Positions 1-12,300 are shown, counted from the first letter of the stretch. The stretch is DNA of 64,000 bases from Myrica gale (GCA_963930655.1 OZ005604.1:14022001-14086000); one strand, 5' to 3'. The notes: a model not told the origin generated them from the sequence alone. Program-made: numbers and translations.

Positions 1-294
1 GTCCACATAATTTCTAACTTGAGGTCTTCACTACTCATTGTCACCAACCGCTAAATTTGAAAGATTGGAAGTGGTAAGTTACAACTAGCTTAATAAGTAG
101 GAAGTCAATAGTGGGTATGAAAAATAAAAATTTTATCACAATAATCGACATCATGAAAAATATCGTGAACCATACCAAATCGAAAGTACAAGTTGTAATA
201 AAAATATTCAAGCCACACAACATAGGGGAATCACCAACGGTCACATAGACCTCCACGGCAGAAAGATCTTCAAATAGGGAAAGGGTATCAAATT
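1..294 (-). mobile_element. Older Ty3/gypsy-type LTR, one half, interrupted by an inverted copy of itself
   Basis: Read on the minus strand, this stretch aligns along its whole length with positions about 950-1230 of the solo LTR that follows; both share phrases such as a GTGACC-TTGGTGAT-CCTAT block and GATTATTGTGATAAAATT. It is therefore an older, more diverged member of the same LTR family lying in the opposite direction. It is cut at 294 by the younger LTR and resumes at 1552. Its far end lies outside the window, so its type (solo or full element) cannot be told. No coding sequence. Confidence 0.75.
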
Positions 295-1546
295 TGTAAT
301 ACCCCGTCTCGAAAAAGGTGTAAGTGATTAATTTGAATTTTAAATGAGGAGATAGTGCTTAATCTTGTGTTTGATGTTTGGATAAAGGTTGAATTGTATT
401 TTTGAATTTAAATGTGCTGATATAGAGATGTGATCTATATTTGAATTTAAAGGCTTGAATAAATATTCGATCTTCAGTTTGAATTTAAAGGTTAAGATAT
501 GGATAAAGATTATTCTTATATTTTAATTTGAAATATATGGATAGAGATCTTATGTTTGAATTTAAAAGTGATAGTTAGAGGTATGTTTGAATTTTAAAGT
601 TGCAGAGATTGAGCTTAATAAATAGTTGCAGAGAATGTTTATTATAGACCAAAATTTGGATTGAGGTGGTGCTACTAGTTTCTGAGAGATTGTTCGCCAA
701 TTATTGGAGAAGCTTTAAGGATTGGTTAAGTGTTCGAGGTAAGTGGTTCTTTAATGGAATTTTGAACGTGCACCGTATTTTATATGGTTTTGATGTATTA
801 TTTGGGGAACTGAACAAATTTTGGGAAAAATGAGATTGTCGAGATTTTGTGAAACTCAATTGAAATATTTATAACTTGTTTTGTTTTGGTGAGCATACTG
901 TGAAAATTGTCCTTGCGCTGGTGATTTATTTTTGTGGTATTTGTGGTTGTATGACCAATTTGATACCCCTCGTGGTATTGGAAGGTCTGTGTGGCCTGGT
1001 ATTTAGAGGTCTGTGTGACCATTGGTGATTTTCCTATATTGCGTGGCCTTGGATATTTTTGTTACAAACTTGTATTTTGGATTCGGTATGACTCACGATG
1101 TTTTTATTTTGGATTTCGATTATTGTGATAAAATTATTTTTCCCCCAACTCTCATTGGCTTACTACTTACTGAGCTAGTCGTAGCTCACCCCTTATTCTC
1201 ATATTTTTCAGAGTTGGCAGAATTAGAGAAGTTCGAGGAGATTCAGATAGATTTGTGTTTCGAAGATGTGTTTTGCAAGAGTACTTTTGGAGATTAATAT
1301 TGGGGAATTTGATATTGTATTATTTTGGGAGATCTTCATCGATATTAGAAATATCAGATATTCTAATCTAAATTTTAGTGCTCGGATTGATATTTTTGGA
1401 TCTTTTTACGGTTCATGAATATTTTTCTGAGGTTGTACAAAATTAGTTTTGAAATATTGAGGCCTAGATAAATGATTGTCCATGGTGAAAAGACCTTATT
1501 TTATACGGAAATCTATTCGTATGGAGTTTAGGCCCGGGGCGTTACA
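295..1546 (+). mobile_element. Solo LTR (1,252 bp), Ty3/gypsy-like, with perfect target duplication
   Basis: The sequence begins TGTAATACCCCGTCTCG and ends GGCCCGGGGCGTTACA, the TG...CA ends and GC-rich terminus common in plant Ty3/gypsy LTRs. It is flanked on both sides by AAATT (290-294 and 1547-1551), a perfect 5-bp target duplication. No primer-binding site, coding region or second LTR follows, so this is a solo LTR left by LTR-LTR recombination. Short open frames inside it are not genes. Family assignment is by terminal motif only. Confidence 0.88.
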
Positions 1547-1551
1547 AAATT

Positions 1552-1980
1552 GGCCACACAGTCCACAACGTATCACAAGGGGTACCAAATTGGTCACACA
1601 AAGCACAAGGACAAAATGGCAACATAGACCATAAAGATATCATATCACAAATACAAGAATACTTTTCATAGTATGTTCCAACATCTCAACATATCGAGCT
1701 AAATTATTCAAGTGAGTTCATGAAATCTCAACAATCTCATTTTACAAAAACAATTATGCAGTTTTCCTATATCCCGAATCAAAATAATGCAATATAGAGT
1801 GCACGTTTAAAATCCATTTTTTCAATGTCAACAAATTTAATCTCAACACAAGATTGCATTTAAGTTTTCAATGCAATATCGTGCACTTAAGTTTCCCAAC
1901 GCAAGAGTTTTAGAAAAATCTTAGTGAAGAACCACTTATCTGAATACTCAACCAAACCAAAAGAATCCACAAGCTTGCCA
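1552..1980 (-). mobile_element. Older LTR, other half (continuation of 1-294)
   Basis: On the minus strand this matches about 700-960 of the solo LTR (shared phrases include AAATGAGATTGT-GAGATTT and GGTTGAGTATTC/GGTTAAGTGTTC followed by AAGTGGTTCTT). It continues the older copy interrupted at 294. The outer end is approximate; beyond about 1,980 I see AT-rich unassigned DNA up to 2,220. Confidence 0.7.
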
Positions 1981-2222
1981 AAAATATTAGTTCAAGCCCA
2001 AATCAAATCAGTGCATCTCGTTAAGATCTACACCACATCTCACAGTAAATTTCAATGAAACCCTGTAAATTATCCTTACCATTAAACCTTTCAAATTCAA
2101 GTAACACATTTGAGACCGTGTTGATTTTACTTCTATCATTTGAAATCGCATTAAATCTATGACTATACTATCTTTACAAAATAAAGTATTTCTCCAAATA
2201 TCGCCTTTTATTACTCTACAGC

Positions 2223-2871
2223 TATTAGATGTATACCCCTAAAACTAATTATTTGGAATAATTATGAGATAATTATTTTTTATGGATTAATCACTTGTAT
2301 ATATTATTTTATAAAACATTCAGTACTTGTAGTGACATTAGATGTCTATACAAGATATTTTTGAGTAACAACTATAGATAAATCAGGCCGATGATTAATG
2401 AAACAGAGGAGAGTAGTATGATTTTTGGATTCTTATTGACTCTCTGTGTTCTAAACCGAGATACATAACAATATATGAAAAGGTCTACACTCGTTGTGTC
2501 TCAACAAGCTAGAATGATAGACTCCATTATTAAGGTGGTGACCTTAAGCAAATGAGTGAGTGCACTGTAAGAGTACGTAAGTGATATTGGGAAAGACATC
2601 TAATTTAAATCGTGTCTCCGTTTCTAATGATGTTCTAATATGTTATTGTAAGTTCAAATATTGCGTTCTCAAATCTATGTACATCGGTCAATGAATTGTA
2701 TTCCTTGGAACGTGAGCCTGATACACGAGTGATGAATTATTCTTCATGTATTGTGAACGGATGTAGATATCATATAGTACAACGGGAAGAACGACGGATA
2801 ACTCAGAACAGTGGTATTATAGTACCAGGGGCACATGAGGGAAATCCAATAGAATTTAACGATAGACTTGT
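2223..2871 (+). mobile_element. Ty1/copia-type LTR fragment, interrupted; resumes at 4765
   Basis: The opening (TATTAGATGTATACCCC, then an AATTATGAGATAATTATT block and CACTTGTATATTATTTT) matches the start of the complete solo LTR at 53131, and the later block around 2,480-2,600 (TCTACACTCGTTGTG, GACTCCATTATTAAGGTGGTGAC) also matches it. After about 2,690 the two diverge, so this is a related subfamily or an internally rearranged copy. A gypsy-type LTR is inserted at 2872; the remainder is at 4765 to roughly 4,900. The open frame at 2696-2926 within it is not a credible gene. Confidence 0.6.
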
Positions 2872-4759
2872 TGTAGCACCCTGGATTTTCTTCTTGTTAA
2901 TTAATATTATTTTTATTGAATTTTGAATTATTTGAAAAGGTTATCCTGTTTTAAAAGTGTTTGAAGTTTGAATTATTGATTTGATTTGAAAAGGTAATCT
3001 TTTCAAAAGTGATTGAAATTTGAAGAAAAGATGGTTTATCTTTTTCTCTTTAGATTTTAAAGTTTTGAATTTGAATACTTTTAGAATATGTTTGAATTTT
3101 AAAATGGATAGCAAGTCATTCTTATCATCTTTGAGAATTTAGAGCCCTTCTTTAAATATGGTTGCAATTACTCTTTTATAAATACTCTGTTAGTCTCTGC
3201 GATATTGTTTATTGATTGGGAAAATGAGAAATCAAGAGTCTTCTCGAAGGTTCTAGTCTAGTTTCTTGAGGTCTTGGAGGTTAATTGATAAAGGGTTCAA
3301 GTGTTATGAAGGGCGAGGTAAGCAGAGTTATTATGCTAGATTTTCCTAAAATACCGAGGTTATTTGAGAATTGCATGTTTTATTGAAAACCCTTTAAGTT
3401 TATGTGCATGATATTAATGTAAAATTGTTATGGAATGTTTTTACATATACTGGTGTAATCACGAGCCTTTTTAAAGTCTACGTTATTTTGTGGATGATTA
3501 TTGTATAATATGTGTGATGTTTTCAAACACTGAGGCCTAGAGTTCAAAGTTACAGCAATTGGTATAATGAGTGCACAAGGAGTCTTCGGACTGAACAGCC
3601 CTAGGACGGGGGTAAACGTGACTCACAGTTATCGCCAGAGGGATTTTCTATACTATTACTATTATAGATCAAAGTTGTTTTACAATTATATTTATACGGA
3701 TTGAGATTTATAGTTTTCTATTGATTTTTACTTATTAGATGTGGCTCCTGAAATGCACCCTGTAAATTCCAGGATTAAGGCAACCCAAGAGGGGGGTGAA
3801 TTGGTTTTCTAAACTTTTTACTTTTAACCCCCAAGATCGTGTTTGCAAGTAAATACTACTTTAGCACAAGTATAAATACCTGCTAAAAGTAAAAAGAAAG
3901 GTAACAGAATCAACACTTGATTTTTAGGTAGTTCGGCAAACCCGTCTACATCCACCCCTCAAACTCCTTCGTCGAGCCTTGAGGTTTTTCCACTATTCTT
4001 CAAATAGCACTCTAGCTTCTGGGTGCTAGAGAACCGTACAAGTGTTTTCTCGGGCTCAACACTCAAACCCACCCAAGTGGTTTATCTTCAATGATCCAGT
4101 TCTTTTAAAATCATGTTTTTTACCACTTTTAAACACTCAATTTTAAAGACTTACTTCCCATAAGTATATGAAAGGTTTGCGAGTTTATTGGGGTGTTTTG
4201 AACACTTTAAACACATTTTAATCTTTCAAACAAAAGGTAAAACGATCTTGGGTTGTCTTTATAAAACCAATTTACCCCCCTCTTGGGTTGTCTTTATCCT
4301 AGGACTCACAGATGAAACATGACTGTCTTTGAAGATGTCCATTTATAAACTTAATCTATTTATTGAAATCATCAAAATCTTGATTGTGCACAAAAGCCAA
4401 CACACCCTAGCATAATGATTTTGCTTACTGAATTGTCGAGCTCACCCTTTATTTGTCCTCTCTTTTTAGATATATTTAGGAGCGTGCTGAGAATTGTGTT
4501 AGATGACGCCTGAGTGGGTAGCTGAGAGAAGGCTTAGATTTTAGTTAGATTGAGAGTTTTATTTGTAATTTTTCCAGTGTTTGAAGAGTTACGAAGTATT
4601 TTTATTCAATTGTTCGAAGTTTTAAACGTGAATTTGTTATCAAGAATATTTATTTTGTGATAACTGTTTCTACCCACTAATTTTTGCCAATTTTCGTCAG
4701 TTTTCACTTGTTTTAAGCATAGAAGTAACCTCCTAATCGTCGGGGTTTGGGGCGCTATA
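2872..4759 (+). mobile_element. Solo LTR, Ty3/gypsy-like, with perfect target duplication and an internal insertion
   Basis: Begins TGTAGCACCCTGG and ends GGGGTTTGGGGCGCTATA; the expected final CA has become TA. The flanks carry CTTGT at 2867-2871 and 4760-4764, a perfect 5-bp duplication that fixes both ends. Total 1,888 bp, of which about 530 bp (3771-4300) is a separate inverted-repeat element, leaving an LTR near 1.36 kb. No internal domain is present, so it is a solo LTR. Confidence 0.85.
3771..4300. mobile_element. Terminal-inverted-repeat element inside the solo LTR
   Basis: The left end AGGATTAAGGCAACCCAAGA and the right end, read in reverse complement (AGGATAAAGACAACCCAAGA), form an inverted repeat of about 35 bp that continues into a run of G and AATTGGTTTT. 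The interior carries a phrase with GTAGTTCGGCAAACCCGTC that recurs in many plant non-autonomous repeats. I could not settle a target duplication because the flanks are themselves near-palindromic (CC-AGG / CCT-AGG). Superfamily unassigned. Confidence 0.7.
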
Positions 4760-4914
4760 CTTGTAGACATTTATGTCATGTGATACTTGCAGAAAAATAC
4801 AATAGATTTTTTTAAGTGTGATTGGTAGGACGTCTGAGACCACCGTGGAATTCGTGCCCACGAGAACTTTAAGAGCAAAAACACTTCCCGATTCTAGTAT
4901 TCAAAAGATCCATT

Positions 4915-5790
4915 TTTTTTAGTAAATACTAAAAAACCGGGCATTAACAATGGTATTTTTAATGGCGGTCACGAAAAACGCCGCTAAAACTCACCTAGAG
5001 CAGCGCTTTTATGACCGCCGTTAAAAGACCGTCGTTAAAAAATTTATTATTTTTAACAGTGGTATTTTTAACGGCGGTCACGAAAAACGCCGCTACAAGT
5101 CACCTATAGCTGTGTTTTTCCTGACAATCATTAAAAAGACCGTTGTTAAAAAATAGATTTTTTAATGGCAGTCACGAAAAACGCTGCTAAAAGTCACCTA
5201 TAGTAGCGCAAACCGCCATTAAAAAGACGACAGTTAAAAACCTAAAAAAGGCGATGCTATATGTGACTTTTAACAGCGTTTTTCGTGACTGCCGTTAAAA
5301 AGACGGCAGTTAAAAACCTAAAAAGAGGCGATGCTATAGGTGAATTTTAGCGGCATTTTTTATGACCGCCGTTGAAAAGAGAGTTGTTAAAAACTCAATT
5401 ATTTTTTAACAGCGGTGTTTTTAACGGCGGTCATGAAAAATGCCGCTATAAGTGTCTTTTAGCGGCACTAATTATGCCAACGGTAAAAAAAACGTTGTTA
5501 TAAATTATTTATACCTGTGTTTCTTTTTACCGCCGCAAAATCGACCGCTGTTAAAAGAAAATTTATTTTTTGCAGCGCTTTTTATAACAGCGGTAAAAAT
5601 ACCACTATTATAAATTGTTTATACCAGCGGTTTTTTTACCACCACACGAATCGACCACTATTAAAAGAAAGGATAACTTTCTGCAGCGTTTTTATAGCGT
5701 TGGCCAGAAAACCATTATTATAACCCGGATATAGGAGTGCCTTTAGTGACCGCCACCAAATTGAATGCGGCGTTTTTTTCAAAGACACAT
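4915..5790. repeat. Array of GCGGCG(T)n inverted subterminal repeats (CACTA-like), cluster A
   Basis: More than ten degenerate copies, in both orientations, of a motif built from AACGGCGGTCACGAAAAACG and its complement (TTTTTAGCGGC, ACCGCCGTTAAAAA), separated by CACCTATAG-like spacers. Equivalent arrays lie at about 15,700-16,062, 34,569-34,880 and 37,880-38,134. Such arrays are typical of the subterminal regions of plant CACTA (En/Spm) transposons. I infer that this is the left subterminal region of the element ending at 16062; no CACTA terminus is visible here. Confidence 0.6.
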
Positions 5791-6611
5791 AAATAAAGTG
5801 TTGAAAAATAGAAATAAAAATAATTTAAAGCAATGTTAGTATTGGAAAAAATTGGAAAAAAAACCATAAGAAAAAATAAAAAAGAAATAACATAATCCTA
5901 GTAAAAATAAAAATAAAAATAGATAAAATACTTATGATAAAAAAATGAAGGGGAAAAAATTTAAAAAATAAGTAAAACGAAATGTAATTTAAAATTCTCC
6001 AAGAAAAAATACTAATAATATTCATTGATAATTAGTAATATATAATATAAATTTGGTCCATGAAAGTAAACTTAGTTTCTTTTGTTTTGCTTAATTATTT
6101 TTTTAACGAACTTTTTTTCCTTAATATTGAAATTAAGTATACATATAATATGATCCTAATATTGAATTACCCAAAAAAAATTATTCTACTTATATATTAT
6201 ATGTCAGTATATATACAAAGTATGTAAATAAATTGAACATAAAGTGAAATAAACACTCGTATGTCATTAACGTAATCCAATAGTTGTTAACCCATGTTAG
6301 TCGATTTTATCTAAGTTCGTTCTTTGCATCAAGAAAAGACGTAAAAAAATCGTAATAAAATGAAAAGAGTGAATAAACGTTCTATACATAAGCACAACCT
6401 AAAAAAATTACTTGGTAAATTCAATACCAATGAAATCATTATTGTATAGTTTTGAATGTTGAGCCACTTTGTATAAGGCCATTGCGGGTGCTCTATCTTT
6501 ATTCTCAAAACAAATAAAAAGAATACATGAGGAATAAAAACGAACAAAAAGATAGAACATATAAGCACATACTAAGACTTGGTTTCAATGAGTTTAACTT
6601 TTAAAATTAAA

Positions 6612-7486
6612 CCAACTCTAAAAAGAGTTTGAGAAGCACCTCAAGTAATTTGGGATCGGCGGAGCCATCCCTCCGAAGAGGGATCTGACCCAGTTCGTGA
6701 AGTGGCCCAAGCCCGTTTAGATCCAGAGGAAGAAGAGGATCCTCGAGCAGAAGCTTAAGGTCCCACCAGCTTTCAACCAGTTCACCAAGACTAAGGGTGG
6801 TTAACGGTAGTGTAGGTGACGATTTGGTGAAAACCGTCACCGTCGCTGCAATTGACGGAATCACATAATTGACACTGTCACCGCACCGTTAAGGCACAAT
6901 AACCGCTCTTGTCTGTGACGATATTAACAGTATCGGTTATACAGTAACCGCTTAAACCGTATAACCGTTGTGCTAAAAAATGAGCTTTCTCCTTAGACTT
7001 TTTCATTTTTTTCACTGTTTTGGGCTATTTAAATTTCCAACATAATATCATAATCAATAATCATATCAAATGGACAAATATCATAATCATTAATAATCAT
7101 AACGAATATAATAAGTTGTTCAAAAGTCCAACATAATATTATATTCAAACATAAATACTAAAGTCTAATAAAAGTGTGCAACAATGTGACATAAACTAAC
7201 TAACATATTTCAGCAAAAGTCCAACAAAATTATGTAACATAATCAATAATCATCTTTAGTCTCGACTAGGGGTGGTTAACAGTAGTGTAGGTGACGGTTT
7301 AACGAAAATCGTCACCGTCACCGCAATTGACGGAATCACATATTTGACACCGTCACTGCACCGCTAAGGCACAATAACCGCCCTTACCAGTTACGGTAGC
7401 GATAGCGGTGATGATTTTAGCGGTTAAAACGGTCACCACCTGCGCAAATGAACACCCCTAACTAAGACCCTCGACAAGAATCTGGA
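6612..7486 (+). pseudogene. Ribosomal protein eL8 (RPL7A) pseudogene fragment, split by a hAT-like element
   Basis: eL8 is a large-subunit cytosolic ribosomal protein. In the frame starting near 6631 the translation reads FGIGGAIPPKRDLT, then VKWPKPV, then ILEQKLKVPPAFNQFTKT, which matches the central eL8 region. Two in-frame stops are present (before FGIGG and after KPV). The reading is broken at 6792 by a 669-bp insertion and resumes exactly after the duplicated target at 7461 with TKTLDKNL, the expected continuation. No introns are visible in this short piece, so retrocopy versus captured exon cannot be decided. It lies inside the inferred CACTA-like element (about 4.9-16.1 kb). Confidence 0.82.
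6792..7460. mobile_element. hAT-like non-autonomous element (669 bp) with 8-bp target duplication
   Basis: Ends TAAGGGTGG and, in reverse complement of the right end, TAGGGGTG, the short terminal repeats typical of hAT elements. The flanks are ACCAAGAC (6784-6791) and ACTAAGAC (7461-7468), an 8-bp duplication with one mismatch, and removing the element restores the eL8 reading. Internally the left roughly 110 bp is repeated from 7267 (GGTGGTTAAC-GTAGTGTAGGTGACG), so the element carries an internal duplication of its own end. No coding sequence. Confidence 0.8.
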
Positions 7487-7909
7487 TACCCAAATCAATT
7501 GTTCTTCATTTTTTCTATGGCATTTACAAGAATCTGGATACCAAAATTATTTTTTCTATTATTTTTTTGTTTTCGATTTTTTGATTTAAGAAACACAATT
7601 GTTTGACATTTAGTTGCCTCCACTTGCTTCAAGAAAGTTTTGGTCTTTTCATTTCATTCTCCACAATGATAAACTTTGTACTTGAGTACTGCAGACAGGA
7701 GGATCATAGTGTTAAAGAACTAACAATGTATAGGATGGCTAAAATGTCTCAATTTACATAGGGGTAATATATAAATGTTTGTTGACAATTATCAAAAGAA
7801 TAAAAAATAAAAAGACAAGTATTTAGTTTATAAATATATATAAATAAAGACTTAATATATTTAATTTATATTTAAATTAAAGAATAACAACAAAATAGTT
7901 TATATATTG

Positions 7910-7996
7910 AAATACTCTTTCGCAATGAATTATGCTAAAATTCAGTTTATATATTGTGATATAAATACTCTTTCGCAATGAATTATGCTAAAATTC
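7910..7996 (+). repeat. Two 34-bp direct repeats
   Basis: The phrase AAATACTCTTTCGCAATG continuing into AATTATGCTAAAATTC occurs at 7910-7943 and again at 7963-7996, 53 bp apart, in very AT-rich sequence. No function is suggested. Confidence 0.8.
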
Positions 7997-7999
7997 GTT

Positions 8000-8997
8000 T
8001 TAGCGCCAAGTAACGGGGAAAAATTCATTTAGCGTTAACACTCTTTTTTTTTTTTTGACTCCCCGCCCTGTATCAGTGCTAAAGACCCAATTTTTCATCT
8101 ACTCTCATCTCACCCATCTCATGACGTCTGCCACCTGCTCCCTCCCATCGCCGCTCGAACCTATCTCTTCTCACCGCTACACGAGGATTCTTGCCCCTTC
8201 GCTTGTCTCGGACTCGACAACGCTTTCTGTAGCAGCGATCTTGAAGTTTGTCATTCATCTCGGACGCAACAACGCTTTCTGCAACAACGCTTGTTTTGTT
8301 CTTGATTTACTTGACATCTATGTATTTTGTTGTGGAAAAGTGCCAACCACTCGACTTCCGTCTCTGTAAACGCAAGCCACACACAACAAAATTACAAGGG
8401 AAGCTTTTCTGTTCAAAAGCTTCTAGCATTCACTGTGAGCTCATAGATTCTTGTCATTTTTGTGACTTTTTGTTTTAGTTCCACACACGATAAAATTAAA
8501 GGGAGAGAGTTTATTTTTGTGGCTTTTATTAGCAAAGTGAGGCCGGATTTGGTGTTCCCAGTGAATTCCGGTGTGATTTTGGCCGGCCTTTGGGTGCTTC
8601 GCGTTTGGTCTTGTTTTCCTTTTTCGTTTCTGTTTGATTGGATAGAGGAGGTAATAGAAACGTAGTTGTGGGTCTGGTGCGAAGCTAGATAGAAGTTGCG
8701 GTTGGAAATGAAAAAAAAAAAAATCTTGGGAAAAAAAATAGAAGACGACGGAGGAAAGCAGGGGATTAAAGAGTTAATGGTAAACTCTGTAAACTAGAAT
8801 TTAAGCCATGCAAGCTAAAACAGGTCGGCATTCAAGTGTCAGGCTCATTGAAGCCACAAAAGCAATAAATACAAGCTTGGTGCTTTTTCTGAAAGGATTC
8901 AGACAAAACAATTTGGCTTGTGTCCTCTTTATGCAATGCAGGTTAAATCTCAGGCGCAGTAGTTTTATTGTTTCTTTCCTTTGGCAAATGATGTAGG
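8000..8997. other. No recognised gene; 5'-leader-like, CT-rich then AT-rich stretch
   Basis: From about 8,040 the sequence becomes pyrimidine-rich and CpG-containing, like the leader or first exon of a plant gene, with several short open frames (8055-8369, 8462-8665, 8808-8996) that match no family I recognise. It precedes the first recognisable beta-amylase exon at 8998. It may be a captured promoter and leader, or beta-amylase intron plus filler; I cannot support a coding call. Confidence 0.4.
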
Positions 8998-9140
8998 TTT
9001 ACTTTGATTACATGAGAAGCTTCCGGCTAGAATTTGATGAGTTCTTTCAGGATGGTATCATTTCCCTGATTGAAGTTGGACTAGGACCACGTGGGGAGCT
9101 ACGTTACCCATCTTTTCCTGTCAAGCATAGTTGGAGATAT

Positions 9141-9350
9141 TGTAGGAATTTCTCATTGTATTTCGTACATTTCTCTACACAGATATTGTATACATATATA
9201 GAAAGATTCACAACCCTATTCTCGGTTATACACTTATTGGGGCTTTAATTCCGGTTGACCCTCTGATGTAGGGATTCCTACAATCTCTCTGATTTCATTC
9301 CATTCCCACAATTTCTTCTATAATTTCTTATTGAAAAGCTCACGCCAACA
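9141..9350 (-). repeat. 3' LTR (210 bp) of the copia element
   Basis: Plus-strand text runs TGTAGGAATTTC...CACGCCAACA. The right-hand part (from about TTCCATTCCCACAATTTC) recurs at 13831-13886 with few differences, identifying the LTR pair. The sequence just right of it, ACTCCCCCTCAAGTTG, is the polypurine tract in reverse complement. Confidence 0.88.
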
Positions 9351-9387
9351 CTCCCCCTCAAGTTGAAGCATCCAAATCTTCAATGTG

Positions 9388-12300
9388 CTACTTGTCTAGT
9401 GAGTTGTAGAAATCCTTGCTTGATACGGCCTTTGTAAGGATATCCGCCAGTTGGTCTTCAGACTTTACAAATGGGAACCGAATTATCTTAGCTTCGAGCT
9501 TCTCCCTGATAAAGTGTCTGTCAATTTCCACGTGCTTAGTACGATCATGCTGGATAGGGTTGTGAGAAATAGCGATTGCTGCCTTGTTGTCACAGAATAG
9601 GTCCATCTCGGAAGTAGGAGGAAACCCAATTTCCGTCAGCAGTCTTTTAATCCACAGAAGTTCACAAAGTCCTTTAGCCATCCAACGAAATTCTGCTTCG
9701 GCACTTGATAATGCCACCACCTTTTGCTTCTTACTTCTCCATGTAACAAGATTTCCCCCGACAAACATAAAGTAGCCTGAGGTGGATCACCGGTCTGTGT
9801 CGTTCCCTGACCAATCTGCGTTTGTGTAACCATCAACTTTGAGATGGTTATTTTTTGAGAACATAAGCCCTTTTCCTGGAGAGGATTTTAAGTATCGTAA
9901 AATCCGAACCACTGGTTCCATATGGTCCTTACTTGGTCGATGCATAAATTGACTTACTACACCTACTGCATAAGCAATATCTGGACGAGTATGTGAGAGG
10001 TAAATAAGTTTACCTACTACTCTTTGGGTACCTTCCTTTGTCTGCTGGTATTTGGCTTGGATCCTCTCCGAGCTTGTGGTTCTGAATGATTGGGGTTTCT
10101 GCTGGTTTATAATCTAACATTCCAACTTCACATAGTAAATCCAATATGTATTTTCGCTGGGAAATAAATATACCTCGTTTTGATCTAGCAACTTCTATTC
10201 CCAGGAAATATTTGAGTCCTCCAAGATTCTTCATCTCGAACTCAGTTGCCAGTTGTTTCTGAAGTTTGGAGATTTCTTCCGTATCATCCCCTGTAATGAT
10301 CATATCATCGACATACACAATTAAGGCAGTTACCTTGCCCTGCTGGTGTTTCAGGAATAATGTATGATCTGAATTGCTTTGGTGGAATCCATACTTCTTC
10401 ATCGCTAGACTGAACCTCCCAAACCATGCTCGGGGTGATTGCTTTAATCCATATAATGCTCTCTGCAACCTGCACACAATGTCAGCTGTTGAGGATGCTG
10501 TATAGCCGGGGGGAATATCCATGTAGACTTCCTCTTCGAGATCACCATGGAGAAATGCATTTTTTTACATCAAATTGATGTAATGGTCAGTCCAAGTTAG
10601 CTGCAAGAGATAACAAGACCCGAACAATATTTAACTTGGCCACTGGTGAGAAGGTTTCTTGATAATCCACGCCATATGTCTGAGTGTATCCCTTTGCGAC
10701 TAGCCTTGCCTTGTATTGTTCTATAGTTCCATCTGCCTTATGTTTGACCGAGAAGACCCATTTGCATTCGACTGTTTTCTTTCCTTTGGGCAGTGAAACC
10801 AGAGTCCATGTTTGATTCTTCAGCAGTGCCCCCATTTCTTCCTCTATCGCCTTAGTCCATTTTGGATTTGCTAATACCTCATGGATTGTAGTGGGAACAT
10901 GACATGCGGAAAGCCCATGTGCAAATGTCTTGAGGGGTTCAGATAGCTTTTCAGTGGAAACATAGTTGGCGATTCGATACTTTGACCGTCTTTCCTCAAT
11001 GTCTGGAGAGTATCTGTTTGGTGGCTTGCCTTGGTTATGCCTGAAAGGTAAGATATATCCAGCAGAAATATCTGAGTTATTCATAGGTATGGGTGTAATG
11101 GAATTGCTTACCTCAGGAATATTCTCAGGAGATGGGTCTGTCGATACTGAGATAGGGGGATTCTAATTCGCCTGACGTTGTGGACGCAGCTTTAGAGGGT
11201 TCTGAAGATGTACCCGTCGATTCCTTGCCAACTGTTACTGTTTTTTTCTGATCTTCAAGCCAATCAAAGTTCAGCCAATTCAACTCTTCACCACCTTGTA
11301 TCTCCCCCGGAAGAGGAGAAGTGGATGTCGGAGGAGGATAGAAGGGTTCAGACTCCAGAAAAGAGACATCCATAGTGACATAGGTACGCTTGGTAGCGGG
11401 ATCATAGCATCGGCAGCCTTTTTGATGCACAACATAGCCCAGGAAGAGGCACCGAAGCGCACAAGGGTCAAGTTTGGTGCTTGGTGCGGTGGTTTTTATG
11501 GAGGTGCACATATGCGACACATCCAAACACGCGAGGAGGAAGCGTAAGGGCCGTAGGTAGAGGAATCAAGGATGAGAGGGACTGTAGTGGTGTCTGAAAC
11601 TGTAAAATTTTGGAAGGCGGTTAATCAAATGCACAACAGTGATAACCGCATCAGGCCAATGATGTGTGGGTACATGAGCACCGAGAAGGAGAGCCCGAGC
11701 AGTCTCAAGAATATGTCGATTCTTCCGTTCAGCAACCCAATTTTGCTGCGGGGTCTGAGGACAGGAGGTCTCATGGATAAGGCCATGCTATTGAAAGTAT
11801 GACTGAAAACGGTGATTTACATATTCCCCACCATTGTCAGATCGAAGAACTCGGATTCAAGCGGAGAACTGAGTCTGAATCATAACATGAAAAGAGCGAA
11901 AATACTAAACACCTAGTCTTTAGTTTTTATTAAATATATCCAAGTCATTCGGGTGCAATCATCAACGAATATGGCAAACCAACGTACACTGGAAGCAGTA
12001 GATAAAGGAGAAGGTCCCCAGACATCAGAGTGAATTAATGCAAAAGGTATGACATTTTTATTCATGCTCAATGGATAAGTAGCACGATGACTTTTGGCTA
12101 AAACTAAATATCACAATGAAATTCAGAAGTCTCAACGGTGGAGAATAAATGCAGAAACAAATGTCTTAGATACCCAAAGGACGGATGTCCCAACCGACGA
12201 TGCCATAGCCAGATTTGCCGATCTTTGGAATTGAGTGAAGAAGACACATGATTGGCACGTCCCAAATTGAAGTCTTCCATGTAGTACAATCCCCCCCCCT

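Noticed and set aside
1022..1297. 91-codon open frame
   Set aside because: It lies wholly inside a solo LTR with defined ends; the residue pattern matches no protein and the same DNA recurs in the inverted older LTR.
2696..2926. 76-codon open frame
   Set aside because: It crosses the junction between a copia LTR and a gypsy solo LTR at 2872, so it cannot be a native gene.
4915..5790. CRISPR-like array
   Set aside because: The repeats are degenerate, occur in both orientations without fixed-length unique spacers, and this is a plant nuclear sequence.
5825..6568. Minus-strand open frames rich in Phe/Ile
   Set aside because: Low-complexity AT-rich DNA read as hydrophobic protein; no start context or family.
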